A DNA stretch of 64,000 bases, from positions 2,046,001 to 2,110,000 of the forward strand of contig NZ_CP083608.1 in the NCBI RefSeq assembly GCF_020097135.1, written 5' to 3'. A program made the translations under genes and the position numbers. Each line of letters opens with the position of its first letter. Positions within the stretch are counted from its first letter, which is position 1. Below, piece after piece: positions 50,132-59,899 of this stretch. Below the pieces are notes generated by a model that made no database searches, was not told the DNA's origin, and was given only the letters and a program-made list of their open reading frames with translations. Origin of the DNA: Macrococcus armenti (GTDB lineage Bacteria > Bacillota > Bacilli > Staphylococcales > Staphylococcaceae).

Positions 50132-50758
50132 TCAATTGTCACTGTCGTTGAGTATGTGCTTTCTTACTTTGTTTTTTATGCGCGTTATTGTGTTCTGTAT
50201 CGTCTTTACTGACTCTTCTTCCAGTAGCGCCATTACCTGCACTGTCATGCCTTCTTTCGCATACTTCAGAACTTTATGCTCTAACGGGCTCAGCTGCAGA
50301 TTTACCGGTGTCAGCTCCTCTATAAGCGCACGAACTTCACTCTCAACTTCAGGCCTGACTGAATTCGTATCTGCTATTTGTTCAACTATCGGACGATTAT
50401 ATGCATCTTCAGAATCGATGCTCACAACATCAAACTTCGGCTTTCTTCTTTCTCTACTCGCCATCGTTAAAAGATAATATTTCAGCATACTGAAATAATA
50501 TAATTCAAATGAATCACTGCGCGTTTTATCATATTTCAGCGCTGTTTTATATAAAGTGATTAAACACTGCTGATATACGATGTCCCGTTCAATGTAATAA
50601 TACTTTCTGACATATACTTCAATACTATTGCGCATACGTTTTACGAGATCATCAAAAACTTCAATATGACCTTGCTGCAATGCACATACGAGCTCGTCTA
50701 CAGATTTCATCTGATATACTTCTGAAGTCTCACACAATATAAAATACGCCTTAAGCAT
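50132..50758 (-). CDS. sigH: RNA polymerase sigma factor, SigH-like
   Basis: A 208-aa sigma-70 family protein. Region 2 is recognisable (FDDLVKRMRNSIEVYVRKYY near residue 39-58, then ERDIVYQQCLITLYKTALKYD). A poorly conserved linker follows, then region 4 (LSPLEHKVLKYAKEGMTVQV near 157, and TIQNTITRIKNKVRKHI). Position between yacP and secE matches sigH of Bacillus and the cryptic competence sigma of staphylococci. ATG at 50758 follows GAGGTAGG; MKSVDEL 16 codons in is an alternative start. Confidence 0.85.
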   Translation of the reverse strand: MLKAYFILCETSEVYQMKSVDELVCALQQGHIEVFDDLVKRMRNSIEVYVRKYYYIERDIVYQQCLITLYKTALKYDKTRSDSFELYYFSMLKYYLLTMASRERRKPKFDVVSIDSEDAYNRPIVEQIADTNSVRPEVESEVRALIEELTPVNLQLSPLEHKVLKYAKEGMTVQVMALLEEESVKTIQNTITRIKNKVRKHILNDSDN

Positions 50759-50834
50759 AGCCTACCTCTAACGTTTTTATTTTAGTGTAATTTGTTTCTG
50801 CAAACATTTCAAATAATAGTATTTATTCAAGTAA

Positions 50835-51353
50835 CTATAACTTCCCTCTTCGAATGCGTTCCAGTTTCTGAAGTGTTGCTTCATCAATTGTAATCCTCGT
50901 CCTCGGTTTCACTTCATCCATGTTTTTGATATCCTTTTCAATCATCACTTTCTCTTCTTCAAGGTTTGAAATAAATTCTCTTGAAGGAATGCGCAGGGCG
51001 CCGCTACCAAAAATTGCATGCTGCTCTGACATATCACTCGTTACGACTTTAATCGTTGTAATATGTTTATTGTACAGCTCGAATGTTAAACGCTCTATAA
51101 CTGCATCTGCCGTTTCATTCTGTTTAGAGTAAATCACACGAATGCCATGAAATACTTCTTCGCGTTCGTGTGACTTGACATCATATGCATCAAAAACGAC
51201 GATTACATCATCTTCTATACGTGCATTGTAGTTTGCAAGTTCCAGCAGAAGCTCTGTACGCGCTTCAGCGAGTGATTCTATTGCCATCGCCTTCAAATAA
51301 TTACTTTGACCGATAACATTATAACCATCAATAATCGTATAATGCTGTTTCAT
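50835..51353 (-). CDS. YacP-like NYN-domain endoribonuclease (Rae1)
   Basis: A 172-aa NYN/PIN-like protein. YTIIDGYNVIGQSNYL at the N terminus and DVIVVFDAYD near residue 48 carry the acidic metal-binding residues, and VVTSDMSEQHAIFGSGA near 101 completes the site. The C-terminal basic tail may bind RNA. B. subtilis YacP/Rae1 cleaves mRNA in the ribosomal A site. Its ATG overlaps the rlmB stop. Confidence 0.9.
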   Translation of the reverse strand: MKQHYTIIDGYNVIGQSNYLKAMAIESLAEARTELLLELANYNARIEDDVIVVFDAYDVKSHEREEVFHGIRVIYSKQNETADAVIERLTFELYNKHITTIKVVTSDMSEQHAIFGSGALRIPSREFISNLEEEKVMIEKDIKNMDEVKPRTRITIDEATLQKLERIRRGKL

Positions 51354-52096
51354 CAGTTTAACGGATTCCTTTTTCGGTAAACTTCATACATGAGTAAACT
51401 TGCGGCTACAGAGGCGTTCAGACTATTGACATGTCCGACCATCGGCAAGTGAATCAGGAAATCGCATTTATCTTTAACGAGACGACTCATTCCTTCACCT
51501 TCAGAACCAATCACGATTGCAAGGTCCATATCTGCATTCATTTTTCTATAATCTACAGATTTTTTAGCATCTGTTCCCGCAACCCAGAAACCAGCATCCT
51601 TTAATTTATCAATCGCCTGATTGATATTGTTAACACGCATAACAGGTACGTGCTCTACTGCACCTGTTGATGCTTTTACAACTGTTTGATTCAGACTGAC
51701 AGAGCGACGTTTCGGAATCATAATTCCATCTACACCTATCGCATCAGCCGTTCTAATAATCGAACCTAAGTTATGCGGATCTTCCAGCCCATCTAATATC
51801 ATAATCGTGCTTAACTTATCACGGTTACGACTACTTAAGAAATCTTCGAGCTCTGTATACTCATATGGTGAAATCATCGCTAATATTCCTTGATGCGGCA
51901 CATCCGACATATGATCAAGTTTCGACTTCGGAACGGTCTGAACGATAATCTTTTTCTCTTTACATAAATTCAGAATGCTCGAAATCTGTGACTTATTAAT
52001 ACCTTCTTGTATAAGCACTTTGTTAATTTCATGGTCAGAAGATACTGCACTTTTAACAGCATGTCTCCCAACAATTATGTCATCATTTGTGTTCAT
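51353..52096 (-). CDS. rlmB: 23S rRNA (guanosine(2251)-2'-O)-methyltransferase
   Basis: A 247-aa SPOUT-class enzyme. An N-terminal L30e-like substrate-binding domain ([24 protein letters not shown]) is followed by the trefoil-knot domain: [20 protein letters not shown] near residue 105, [15 protein letters not shown] near 193 and [17 protein letters not shown] near 214. ATG at 52096 follows GAGGGG and overlaps mrnC by 14 bases; the frame upstream of it is mrnC sequence. Confidence 0.93.
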   Translation of the reverse strand: MNTNDDIIVGRHAVKSAVSSDHEINKVLIQEGINKSQISSILNLCKEKKIIVQTVPKSKLDHMSDVPHQGILAMISPYEYTELEDFLSSRNRDKLSTIMILDGLEDPHNLGSIIRTADAIGVDGIMIPKRRSVSLNQTVVKASTGAVEHVPVMRVNNINQAIDKLKDAGFWVAGTDAKKSVDYRKMNADMDLAIVIGSEGEGMSRLVKDKCDFLIHLPMVGHVNSLNASVAASLLMYEVYRKRNPLN

Positions 52097-52493
52097 CTTT
52101 ACCCCTCTTTTCGCACTGGTCAATGATTTCTGCCAGTAAAATTTGTAATCGTTCATCTTCGTTATTAAGGTGCAAATAGCCGATGACTGCTTCTAATCCT
52201 GTACTCTTCTTATATGTTACAACGTCTGTATTTTTAGCTTTCGTATGACTTTTTGCATTGCGGCCACGCATCAGTATATCCATTTCTTCATCAGTAAAGA
52301 AGCGGCTTTCTACTAATGCATCAAACGTTTGTGCCTGGCTTTTAGCAGACACAAAGAACGTTGCATAACGATGAAGTTCATTAGGCTTACGATTTTTCTC
52401 ACGCACGATATAATTGCGCACATGTAAATCAAGCACAGCATCTCCTAAATACGCAAGCGTCAGAGGATTATAAAGACTCGCCTCATTAACCAC
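52083..52493 (-). CDS. mrnC: Mini-ribonuclease III
   Basis: A 136-aa RNase III catalytic domain without the dsRNA-binding domain. [21 protein letters not shown] near residue 9 is the signature helix with the catalytic Asp, and [15 protein letters not shown] near residue 78 is the Mini-III-specific segment. It matures 23S rRNA ends. A non-ATG start (GTG) at 52493 overlaps cysS; no better start is visible, so the first residues are uncertain. Confidence 0.92.
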   Translation of the reverse strand: MVNEASLYNPLTLAYLGDAVLDLHVRNYIVREKNRKPNELHRYATFFVSAKSQAQTFDALVESRFFTDEEMDILMRGRNAKSHTKAKNTDVVTYKKSTGLEAVIGYLHLNNEDERLQILLAEIIDQCEKRGKDEHK

Positions 52494-53880
52494 GTTTAAA
52501 TCTCACACCTTGTGCAGTGTCTTCAAGAATAATATTCTGTGCTTTTAACATATCTCGAATTTCGTCAGCGCGTTTAAAGTCTTTATTCTTTCTTGCTTCC
52601 TGGCGTTCTTCGATTAAACGTTCAATTTCTTCATCAAGAAGTGCATTCGCAACATCTAACTTCACGCCAAGTACTTCGCTGAAGATTTCAAACACTTCAA
52701 GGAAACGATTGATTACATTTAAATCTGTTGAAGCATTCTGGTTATAGATGTTCGCCTGTTTCGCCAGCTCATACCATGCTGTAATCGCATTTGCTGTATT
52801 AAAATCATCATCCATTGCCGTCTCAAATTGCTTTAATATATCATCAATTGTATTGATAACAGATGCATGATCTACGATATCAACAGATATATCTTTACGA
52901 TCTTTCATCGCCTGATATGCATTCTGAATTCTTTCAAGTCCTGCTTTCGCACTTGCAACAAGCTCCATATTATAGTTGATCGGATTTCTGTAGTGCACGC
53001 TGATCATGAAGAAACGCAGTACATTCGGGTCAATTTCTTTAATAATATCGTGCACTAAAATAAAGTTACCAAGTGACTTACTCATTTTCTCGTTATCAAT
53101 ATTGATAAATCCGTTATGCATCCAGTAATTCGCAAATGTTGTATCGTTATGCGCTTCAGATTGTGCAATTTCATTCTCATGGTGCGGGAACGTTAAGTCA
53201 CTACCGCCTGCATGAATATCAATCGAATCTCCTAAATGTTTCTTTGCCATTACTGAACATTCGATATGCCATCCCGGACGACCTTCTCCCCACGGTGATG
53301 CCCAGCTGATTTCTCCAGGCTTCGCTGCTTTCCATAGCGCAAAATCAAGTGCATCATCTTTTAGTTCTCCTGTTTGAATACGTGCACCTACTTTAAGCTC
53401 ATCAATTGACTGATGGCTCAGCTTACCATATCCATCAAACTTACGCGTTCTGAAATATACATCTCCACCACTCTCATAGGCGTAGTCCTTTTTAATTAAT
53501 GCTTCGATAAATTCAATAATGTCATCCATATGATCCATTACACGTGGATGATGTGTTGCTGTCTTACAATTTAATGCATGCGTATCTTCAAAGTACGCTT
53601 CAATAAAACGATCTGCAACTTCAGGAACCGTCTGACCGAGCTCGTTTGCTGCTTTAATTAACTTATCGTCCACATCTGTAAAGTTCGAAACGTAGTTCAC
53701 TTCATAGCCTCTGTACTCGAAGTAGCGGCGCACGACATCAAAACTGATTGCAGGACGTGCATTACCGATATGAATGTAGTTATAAACTGTCGGTCCACAA
53801 ACGTACATCTTTACTTTACCTTCTTCTATTGGCACAAACTTTTCTTTACTTCTCGTTAATGTATTATATAACGTAATCAT
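52486..53880 (-). CDS. cysS: Cysteinyl-tRNA synthetase
   Basis: A 464-aa class I synthetase. The HIGH motif is [12 protein letters not shown] near residue 37. Zinc ligands are CGPTVYN near residue 28, [10 protein letters not shown] near 206 and [13 protein letters not shown] is in [10 protein letters not shown] near 265. ATG at 53880 follows GGAGAG and gives the conserved [10 protein letters not shown]; it overlaps cysE by 17 bases. Expression is set by the cysteine T-box before cysE. Confidence 0.97.
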   Translation of the reverse strand: MITLYNTLTRSKEKFVPIEEGKVKMYVCGPTVYNYIHIGNARPAISFDVVRRYFEYRGYEVNYVSNFTDVDDKLIKAANELGQTVPEVADRFIEAYFEDTHALNCKTATHHPRVMDHMDDIIEFIEALIKKDYAYESGGDVYFRTRKFDGYGKLSHQSIDELKVGARIQTGELKDDALDFALWKAAKPGEISWASPWGEGRPGWHIECSVMAKKHLGDSIDIHAGGSDLTFPHHENEIAQSEAHNDTTFANYWMHNGFINIDNEKMSKSLGNFILVHDIIKEIDPNVLRFFMISVHYRNPINYNMELVASAKAGLERIQNAYQAMKDRKDISVDIVDHASVINTIDDILKQFETAMDDDFNTANAITAWYELAKQANIYNQNASTDLNVINRFLEVFEIFSEVLGVKLDVANALLDEEIERLIEERQEARKNKDFKRADEIRDMLKAQNIILEDTAQGVRFKRG

Positions 53881-54505
53881 CTTGAATCTCTCCATTTCTT
53901 GACGCCTCAATATGGCGCTCTAATTCTTTTAACTTTTCATAAATCGGATCCGGTAAGTTCGTATGTTCAAACGACTTACCTACTTTAACACCATTTTGTC
54001 TGACGATACGTCCTGGTATACCAACAACAGTCGAATAATCCGGTACGCATTTAAGAACGACAGAATTAGAACCGATATTGACGTTATTTCCAATCTGGAT
54101 ATTGCCAAGCACTTTCGCACCTGCAGCAATCAGTACATTATCACCAATATCAGGATGTCGTTTACCACGTTCTTTTCCTGTACCACCAAGTGTCACACCT
54201 TGATAAATCGTAACATTGTCTCCAATCGTACACGTCTCTCCAATTACAATACCCATTCCGTGGTCGATAAACAGTCGTTTCCCAATTTTAGCACCAGGAT
54301 GAATCTCCACTCCTGAGAAAAACCTTGAAACTTGGCTGATACTACGAGCAATAAAGTACATTTTACGATTAAAAAACCAATGGGCGACAAGATGCCACCA
54401 TACCGCATGAAGTCCAGAGTATGTTAAAAACACTTCAAGACTACTTCTTGCAGCGGGGTCCTGCTCAAATACCATTGCAATATCATCTTTAATACGCTTA
54501 AACAC
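53864..54505 (-). CDS. cysE: Serine O-acetyltransferase
   Basis: A 213-aa SAT that makes O-acetylserine, the cysteine precursor. The N-terminal helical domain begins [21 protein letters not shown]. The left-handed beta helix carries [21 protein letters not shown] near residue 65, with the catalytic His, and [16 protein letters not shown] near 106. It is the short form without a long C-terminal tail. ATG follows GAGGAGG. It is the first gene after the cysteine T-box. Confidence 0.96.
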   Translation of the reverse strand: MFKRIKDDIAMVFEQDPAARSSLEVFLTYSGLHAVWWHLVAHWFFNRKMYFIARSISQVSRFFSGVEIHPGAKIGKRLFIDHGMGIVIGETCTIGDNVTIYQGVTLGGTGKERGKRHPDIGDNVLIAAGAKVLGNIQIGNNVNIGSNSVVLKCVPDYSTVVGIPGRIVRQNGVKVGKSFEHTNLPDPIYEKLKELERHIEASRNGEIQDDYVI

Positions 54506-54531
54506 CGGAATCCTCCTCTCGTAAATAAAAA

Positions 54532-54712
54532 AGAAGCACCTCAGTTAAGAGGTGCTTCTGCACGGTTCCACTCTTCATTAATAGATATAAAATCTATTCA
54601 CTCATAAAGTTATTCAGTTCAGTTATGAGGTGCATTCAGCCATCCATTTAACGTATTCTTCCACCACCCGAATACTCTCTTGTAGATAAATTGAAGACTT
54701 ACTTGGTCTCAT
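54532..54712 (-). promoter_or_regulatory. Cysteine T-box riboswitch upstream of cysE-cysS
   Basis: On the minus strand the T-box sequence AAGAGTGGAACCGTGC lies at 54560-54575, followed by the terminator AGAAGCACCTC...GAGGTGCTTCT and a T6 run (54532-54559). The Stem I specifier loop reads GAA-TGC-ACC with TGC (Cys) at 54632-54634, preceded by AGAGAGTA and GGTGG elements typical of Stem I. Uncharged tRNA-Cys should permit read-through. Confidence 0.93.
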
Positions 54713-54718
54713 AATTTG

Positions 54719-54746
54719 ATTATAAATGATAAAGATAAATTTTCAA
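54719..54746 (-). promoter_or_regulatory. Promoter of the cysE T-box transcript
   Basis: TTGAAA (54741-54746) and TATAAT (54719-54724) on the minus strand with 16-bp spacing, directly upstream of the T-box and just past the end of gltX. Confidence 0.75.
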
Positions 54747-54751
54747 TGATT

Positions 54752-56206
54752 TTATTTTGCGTATTTATTTACGCGTGCAATTACTCGATCTTTACCTAAC
54801 AGTTCTAACGTGTTCGGTAATTCAGGACCATGCATCTGGCCTGTTACCATGACACGAATCGGCATAAATAAATTTTTACCTTTAATGCCTGTTTCTTTTT
54901 GTACCGCTTTAATCGCACCTTTAATACTTGCTGCATCAAACGTTTCTAACGCTTCCAGCTGCTGAATTAAATTTTGTGCAAGTTCAGGTACTTGCTCGCC
55001 GTTTACGACTTCTGTTTCCGCTTCTCCAAGCTCGATTTCATCACGGAAGAACAGTTCACTTAGCTCAACGATTTCTCCAGCGTAGCTCATCTGCTCCTGA
55101 TATAAACCTACAAGTGCTTTAGCCCATGCTAGTTCCTCTTCTGTAGGTTGCGCTGAAACAAGTTCTGCTTTTTTCATATGCGGTAACGTCATTTCGAAGA
55201 CTGTATCTAAATCTTTCGTCTTCATGTATTGGTTGTTAATCCACGCAAGCTTCTGTTTATCAAAGAATGCCGGAGATTTACTTAAACGTTTTTCATCGAA
55301 CATTTCAATGAATTGTTCTTTCGTAAAGATTTCTTCTTCGCCTTCTGGTGACCATCCAAGCAATCCGATAAAGTTAAATAATGCTTCAGGTAAGTATCCA
55401 AGGTCATGATATTGTTCAATAAACTGAATAATAGAGCCATCACGTTTAGATAATTTCTTACGCGCTTCATTAACGATTAACGTCATATGTCCAAAAGTCG
55501 GAATATCGTAGCCTAACGCTTCATAAACCATCATTTGTTTCGGTGTATTCGAAATATGATCATCACCACGGATTACGTGTGTAATTTCCATGAAATGGTC
55601 ATCGATTGCAACCGCGAAGTTATATGTCGGAATACCGTCTTTCTTAACGATAACCCAGTCGCCGATACCGTTTGAATCAAATGAAACTTCGCCTTTGACC
55701 ATATCATTAAATGTATATGTCTTATCTTTCGGTACACGAATACGAATCGAAGGTTGTCTACCTTCAGCGATTAACGCTGCTTCTTCTTCCTCTGTTAAAT
55801 GTGCGTGTTTTCCACCGTATCTTGGCATCTCTCCACGCGCAAGCTGTGCTTCGCGTTCTCTTTCTAACTCTTCAGAAGTCATATAGCAGCGATACGCTTT
55901 ATCTTCAGCTAATAATTTTTCAATGATCGGATTGTAAATATCCGCACGTTCAGATTGACGATATGGACCATATCCACCATCTTTATCAATAGATTCATCC
56001 CAGTCCATTCCTAGCCACTTTAAGAACTTTAACTGACTAGCTTCTCCACCTTCAACATTACGCGCCGTATCCGTATCTTCAATACGAATAACAAAGTCGC
56101 CTCCATGATGTCTTGCAAATAAATAGTTAAATAATGCAGTACGTGCATTACCGATATGTAAAAAACCAGTTGGACTTGGTGCATATCTTACTCTAACTTT
56201 ACTCAT
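54752..56206 (-). CDS. gltX: Glutamyl-tRNA synthetase
   Basis: A 484-aa non-discriminating-type class I synthetase. The HIGH-like motif is [20 protein letters not shown] near the N terminus. The catalytic lysine motif is KKLSKRDGS near residue 252. ATG at 56206 is used because GGAGTG lies nine bases before; three codons upstream another ATG is possible. Zinc-binding cysteines are not evident, as in other Firmicutes. It ends just before the T-box promoter. Confidence 0.96.
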   Translation of the reverse strand: MSKVRVRYAPSPTGFLHIGNARTALFNYLFARHHGGDFVIRIEDTDTARNVEGGEASQLKFLKWLGMDWDESIDKDGGYGPYRQSERADIYNPIIEKLLAEDKAYRCYMTSEELEREREAQLARGEMPRYGGKHAHLTEEEEAALIAEGRQPSIRIRVPKDKTYTFNDMVKGEVSFDSNGIGDWVIVKKDGIPTYNFAVAIDDHFMEITHVIRGDDHISNTPKQMMVYEALGYDIPTFGHMTLIVNEARKKLSKRDGSIIQFIEQYHDLGYLPEALFNFIGLLGWSPEGEEEIFTKEQFIEMFDEKRLSKSPAFFDKQKLAWINNQYMKTKDLDTVFEMTLPHMKKAELVSAQPTEEELAWAKALVGLYQEQMSYAGEIVELSELFFRDEIELGEAETEVVNGEQVPELAQNLIQQLEALETFDAASIKGAIKAVQKETGIKGKNLFMPIRVMVTGQMHGPELPNTLELLGKDRVIARVNKYAK

Positions 56207-56223
56207 TTCGTTCACTCCATTAA

Positions 56224-56700
56224 TTAGTTTGTCTTTAATAATAATACCACAGCTTGCGCCTGTATACCTTCTTGTCTACCTAAGTAACCCATCTTTTCAT
56301 TCGTTGTTGCCTTCACATTAACATTAAATATATCTGTTTCCAGTATTTCAGAAATCACTTTGCGCATTGCATCAATATGCGGTCTGAACTTTGGTTTTTC
56401 AGCAATAATTGTAGCATCCAGATTTCCGATTTCATAGCCTGTATCAAGGACGTGCTGATACGCGTCTTTTAAAAGTACTTTAGAATCCGCACCTTTATAT
56501 TTCGGGTCATCATCCGGAAAAAACTTGCCGATATCACCTAAAGATACAGCGCCGAGTATAGCATCTGTAATTGCATGTAACAATACATCTGCATCACTAT
56601 GTCCGAGCAACCCTTTATCATGTTCCAGCTCAATACCACCGATTATTAATGGGCGACCTTCTACGAGCTGATGTACATCATACCCATATCCTATTCTCAT
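56224..56700 (-). CDS. ispF: 2-C-methyl-D-erythritol 2,4-cyclodiphosphate synthase
   Basis: A 158-aa MEP-pathway cyclase. The zinc site is [17 protein letters not shown] (Asp8 and His10) plus [15 protein letters not shown] near residue 34-48. [16 protein letters not shown] near 130 binds the cytidine part. It overlaps ispD by four bases. S. aureus and most close relatives lack this gene because they use mevalonate. Confidence 0.96.
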   Translation of the reverse strand: MRIGYGYDVHQLVEGRPLIIGGIELEHDKGLLGHSDADVLLHAITDAILGAVSLGDIGKFFPDDDPKYKGADSKVLLKDAYQHVLDTGYEIGNLDATIIAEKPKFRPHIDAMRKVISEILETDIFNVNVKATTNEKMGYLGRQEGIQAQAVVLLLKTN

Positions 56701-57380
56701 ATTAACCCTCTTTTCTTAAGAATTGCTTCTGCGAAATACATGTCTTCAGGTGTCGTCAGCTTAATGTTATCATAATCACTTTCAACAATAGAGACCTTTT
56801 CAATACGTTCAACGAGCGATGCATCATCTGTCCCTAAAAATTGATCGCACTCTGCTTTCTCATATGCTGCTAACAACGTGTGATACTCAAAAGCCTGAGG
56901 TGTCTGAATCTGCCATAGCTCATCACGATTTAACGTATCTTTTACTTCAGTACCGTGAATACGTTTAATCGTATCTTTTACTTTAACAGCAGCAATTGCG
57001 CTCTTTCTTAATTGAACTGCGTCATATAATTTCTGAAGTGTTTCGCGTGTGACAAAAGGTCTCGCTGCATCGTGTACAAACACATACTCACACGGTTTAA
57101 TCGCCTTTAACACATTATAAATACTATATTGTCGCTCACTGCCACCTTCAGTAATCACATCAAGTTTGTGATATTGCGAAGCAAACGTTCTGAACATTTC
57201 CAGTTCTTCATTTTGCGCAGCCAAATGAATAGCACGACAATTGTTATCATCCTGAAAAGCTTGTAAAGTATGTTCTAAAATCGTCTTACCGCTTAACTCT
57301 AACAGCACTTTATTTTTATTGGCCTGCATACGTTTCCCCATACCTGCAGCCGGTATTATTACGTCATACATATTAGTCAT
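56697..57380 (-). CDS. ispD: 2-C-methyl-D-erythritol 4-phosphate cytidylyltransferase
   Basis: A 227-aa IspD. The nucleotide-binding [20 protein letters not shown] loop is near residues 9-28, [12 protein letters not shown] near 105 is the metal/CTP region and DDASLVERI near 188 is near the C-terminal arm. It overlaps yacL by 8 bases upstream and ispF by 4 downstream. A TarI/YgbP-like cytidylyltransferase for wall polymers is an alternative, but adjacency to ispF settles the role. Confidence 0.94.
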   Translation of the reverse strand: MTNMYDVIIPAAGMGKRMQANKNKVLLELSGKTILEHTLQAFQDDNNCRAIHLAAQNEELEMFRTFASQYHKLDVITEGGSERQYSIYNVLKAIKPCEYVFVHDAARPFVTRETLQKLYDAVQLRKSAIAAVKVKDTIKRIHGTEVKDTLNRDELWQIQTPQAFEYHTLLAAYEKAECDQFLGTDDASLVERIEKVSIVESDYDNIKLTTPEDMYFAEAILKKRGLI

Positions 57381-58422
57381 TCACTTTCTTTGTAAAAATT
57401 ATACGTCCTGAAGAAGTTTGTAAAATAGACTGAACCTCTACTTTAATTTGTTTGTTAATATACTTTTTTCCATGTTCAACAACTACCATAGTCCCATCTT
57501 CCATATATCCGACACCTTGGTCCTCTTCTTTTCCAGATTTCGTCACATTGAGTAACATTTTGTCACCTTGTGCCACAACAGGTTTAATCGCTTCAGATAA
57601 GTCGTTTACATTAAGTACTTGTATGCCTTGTACTTGACATACTTTATTTAAATTAAAGTCTGTAGTAATAACACTTGCGTTCATATCTTTTGCCATTGCG
57701 ACAAGCAATTGATCGACTTCCTTAATCGACTTATTGCCCGGTACAATCTTCACAGCATGTCCCGTTTCCTGCAATGCATTTAATATATCCAGGCCTCGCT
57801 GTCCTTTATCACGCTTTATACCATCTGTAGAATCAGCAATAAGCTGTAATTCGTCAAGTACACCTTGTGGTACGACAATCGTACCATCTAAGAAACCACA
57901 CTTTACAACAGACAATATTCTACCATCTATAATTGCTGATGTGTCCAACAGCTTCGGAAACTCAAGCGACTTGCGTTTACTCGATTGAAAACGCTCCGGT
58001 AATAAATTTAATATTTCTCCTCGCTTTTGAATACCTACTTGAAATCCTAAATATCCAAGTACTACGGCGAGAATAATCGGCACTGTATTTTTTAAAAATG
58101 GAAAACCCATAAAATTAAAAATTAAACTAATCATCGATGCAATCATCAAACCGATAATCATACCGAACGTCGCACTAATTAAATCTATAAGGCTGATGTT
58201 CAGCAATCGCTTCTCACCTTTAATGATCCACTCAACTACACGGTCTACAAGCCAGTAAAATAAAAGAAAAAAGACAATAATACCTACTGCGCCATCAACG
58301 TATGGATTTGATACGATTTCCGGCACATTAAAATTAAAGAGACCGATAAGTTCTGGTATTAAAAAGATACCAATCGATGCACCTACTACAATAAAAATAA
58401 GTAGTACAAGCTTTCTTAACAT
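57373..58422 (-). CDS. PIN/TRAM-domain membrane protein YacL
   Basis: A 349-aa protein with four N-terminal transmembrane helices (residues 1-130). A PIN domain follows (PKLLDTSAIIDGRILSVVKC near 155; DMNASVITTDFNLNKVCQVQG near 255). A C-terminal TRAM RNA-binding domain (residues ~295-345) includes GYMEDGTMVVVEHGKKYINK. Likely a membrane-anchored ribonuclease; target unknown. Lies 12 bases after radA. Confidence 0.9.
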   Translation of the reverse strand: MLRKLVLLIFIVVGASIGIFLIPELIGLFNFNVPEIVSNPYVDGAVGIIVFFLLFYWLVDRVVEWIIKGEKRLLNISLIDLISATFGMIIGLMIASMISLIFNFMGFPFLKNTVPIILAVVLGYLGFQVGIQKRGEILNLLPERFQSSKRKSLEFPKLLDTSAIIDGRILSVVKCGFLDGTIVVPQGVLDELQLIADSTDGIKRDKGQRGLDILNALQETGHAVKIVPGNKSIKEVDQLLVAMAKDMNASVITTDFNLNKVCQVQGIQVLNVNDLSEAIKPVVAQGDKMLLNVTKSGKEEDQGVGYMEDGTMVVVEHGKKYINKQIKVEVQSILQTSSGRIIFTKKVND

Positions 58423-58434
58423 ATGTTCACCTCC

Positions 58435-59796
58435 TTAAAATGCGAGTCTTAATGCTTCGTTTATATTTGTCACACCGACAACTTCAATATTGCCCGGGAA
58501 ATCCCAACCGCCAATATTATTTTTCGGAATGATGACGCGTTTAAAGCCTAACTTTTCTGCTTCCTGTACACGTTGTTCAATACGTGCGACACGACGTACT
58601 TCCCCTGTTAAACCTACCTCTCCGATAAAACAATCATCTCCACGCGTTGGTTTATCGTTATAACTAGATGCAATGCTAATAATAATGCTTAAATCTACAG
58701 CTGGTTCATCCAGTTTCACGCCACCTGCAACTTTTACATATGCATCCTGTTGCTGCAGTAAATACCCTTGTTTTTTCTCGAGCACTGCCATTAATAAGTT
58801 CAGTCGATTGTGATCGACTCCTGAAGCCATTCGTCTCGGGTTATGAAATGAAGTCGGCGTTACAAGTGACTGCACTTCAACAAGGAGAGGTCTTGTTCCT
58901 TCCATCGTTGCGACAATCGTTGAACCTGCAACATTCTTCGTACGTTCTTCCAGAAACATTTCAGAAGGATTCAACACTTCAGAAAGTCCTGTGTTTTTCA
59001 TTTCAAATATACCCATTTCATTTGTTGATCCGAAACGGTTTTTAACAGCACGTAACACACGATAACTATGGTGCGTATCACCTTCAAAGTATAATACGGT
59101 ATCTACCATATGCTCCAATAATCTCGGGCCTGCGATTTGTCCTTCTTTTGTTACGTGTCCAACGATAAACGTTGCAATGTTCATCTGTTTTGCAATACGC
59201 ATCAATTCCTGCGTACATTCTCTTACTTGAGATACAGAACCTGGTGCACTCGTCACCTCTGGGTGAAATATAGTTTGGATAGAGTCGATAACAAGAAATT
59301 TAGGTTTCGTTTTCTTAACAGTTTCGTGGATAATCTGAAGGTTCGTCTCAGCATACACATCAAGCTCTCCAGCATCTTCATTCAATCGATCTGCACGCAG
59401 TTTCGTCTGTCTGACAGATTCCTCACCCGATATATATAACACCGGATGTTGCTGTGATAATATGGCACACACTTGCAACAGCAATGTCGATTTCCCGATA
59501 CCAGGATCTCCGCCGATAAGGATTAAAGACCCAGGGACAATGCCGCCACCGAGTACGCGATCCAGCTCTTTCATTTGTGTGTGATCACGAGGTACGCTTT
59601 CTTTCGTTATATTTTTTAGTTTTTCAACTTTATTATTACTATTGGATTCAGAAATCGCATTTTTAGGGCCTTTCTGTTTGTGCTCAATTACTTCTTCCAT
59701 TTGATTCCATGCACCACAATTTGGACACTTTCCCATCCATTTCGGTGACTGGTAGCCACATGCCATACATTCAAATGTACTTTTTACCTTTGCCAA
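58435..59796 (-). CDS. radA: DNA repair protein RadA
   Basis: A 453-aa RecA-like recombination helicase. The N-terminal zinc finger is CMACGYQ plus CPNCGAW (residues 10-32). Walker A is [12 protein letters not shown] near residue 96, and the RadA KNRFGS motif is near residue 253. The C-terminal Lon-protease-like domain has [17 protein letters not shown] near 380. Start codon is TTG at 59796 with GGAGGAAGCGC in front. Separated from clpC by a terminator-like stem. Confidence 0.96.
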   Translation of the reverse strand: MAKVKSTFECMACGYQSPKWMGKCPNCGAWNQMEEVIEHKQKGPKNAISESNSNNKVEKLKNITKESVPRDHTQMKELDRVLGGGIVPGSLILIGGDPGIGKSTLLLQVCAILSQQHPVLYISGEESVRQTKLRADRLNEDAGELDVYAETNLQIIHETVKKTKPKFLVIDSIQTIFHPEVTSAPGSVSQVRECTQELMRIAKQMNIATFIVGHVTKEGQIAGPRLLEHMVDTVLYFEGDTHHSYRVLRAVKNRFGSTNEMGIFEMKNTGLSEVLNPSEMFLEERTKNVAGSTIVATMEGTRPLLVEVQSLVTPTSFHNPRRMASGVDHNRLNLLMAVLEKKQGYLLQQQDAYVKVAGGVKLDEPAVDLSIIISIASSYNDKPTRGDDCFIGEVGLTGEVRRVARIEQRVQEAEKLGFKRVIIPKNNIGGWDFPGNIEVVGVTNINEALRLAF

Positions 59797-59861
59797 AGCG
59801 CTTCCTCCTCTTATTATATGTATCTATTTTAAATCTTTTTAGTCAATTAAACAATTATAAC

Positions 59862-59894
59862 AAAAAGGGCTGGCACACATATGTTCCAGCCCTT
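59862..59894 (-). terminator. Terminator after clpC
   Basis: AAGGGCTGG / CCAGCCCTT stem, 12-nt loop, followed on the minus strand by TTTTTG. Confidence 0.85.
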
Positions 59895-59899
59895 ATCGA

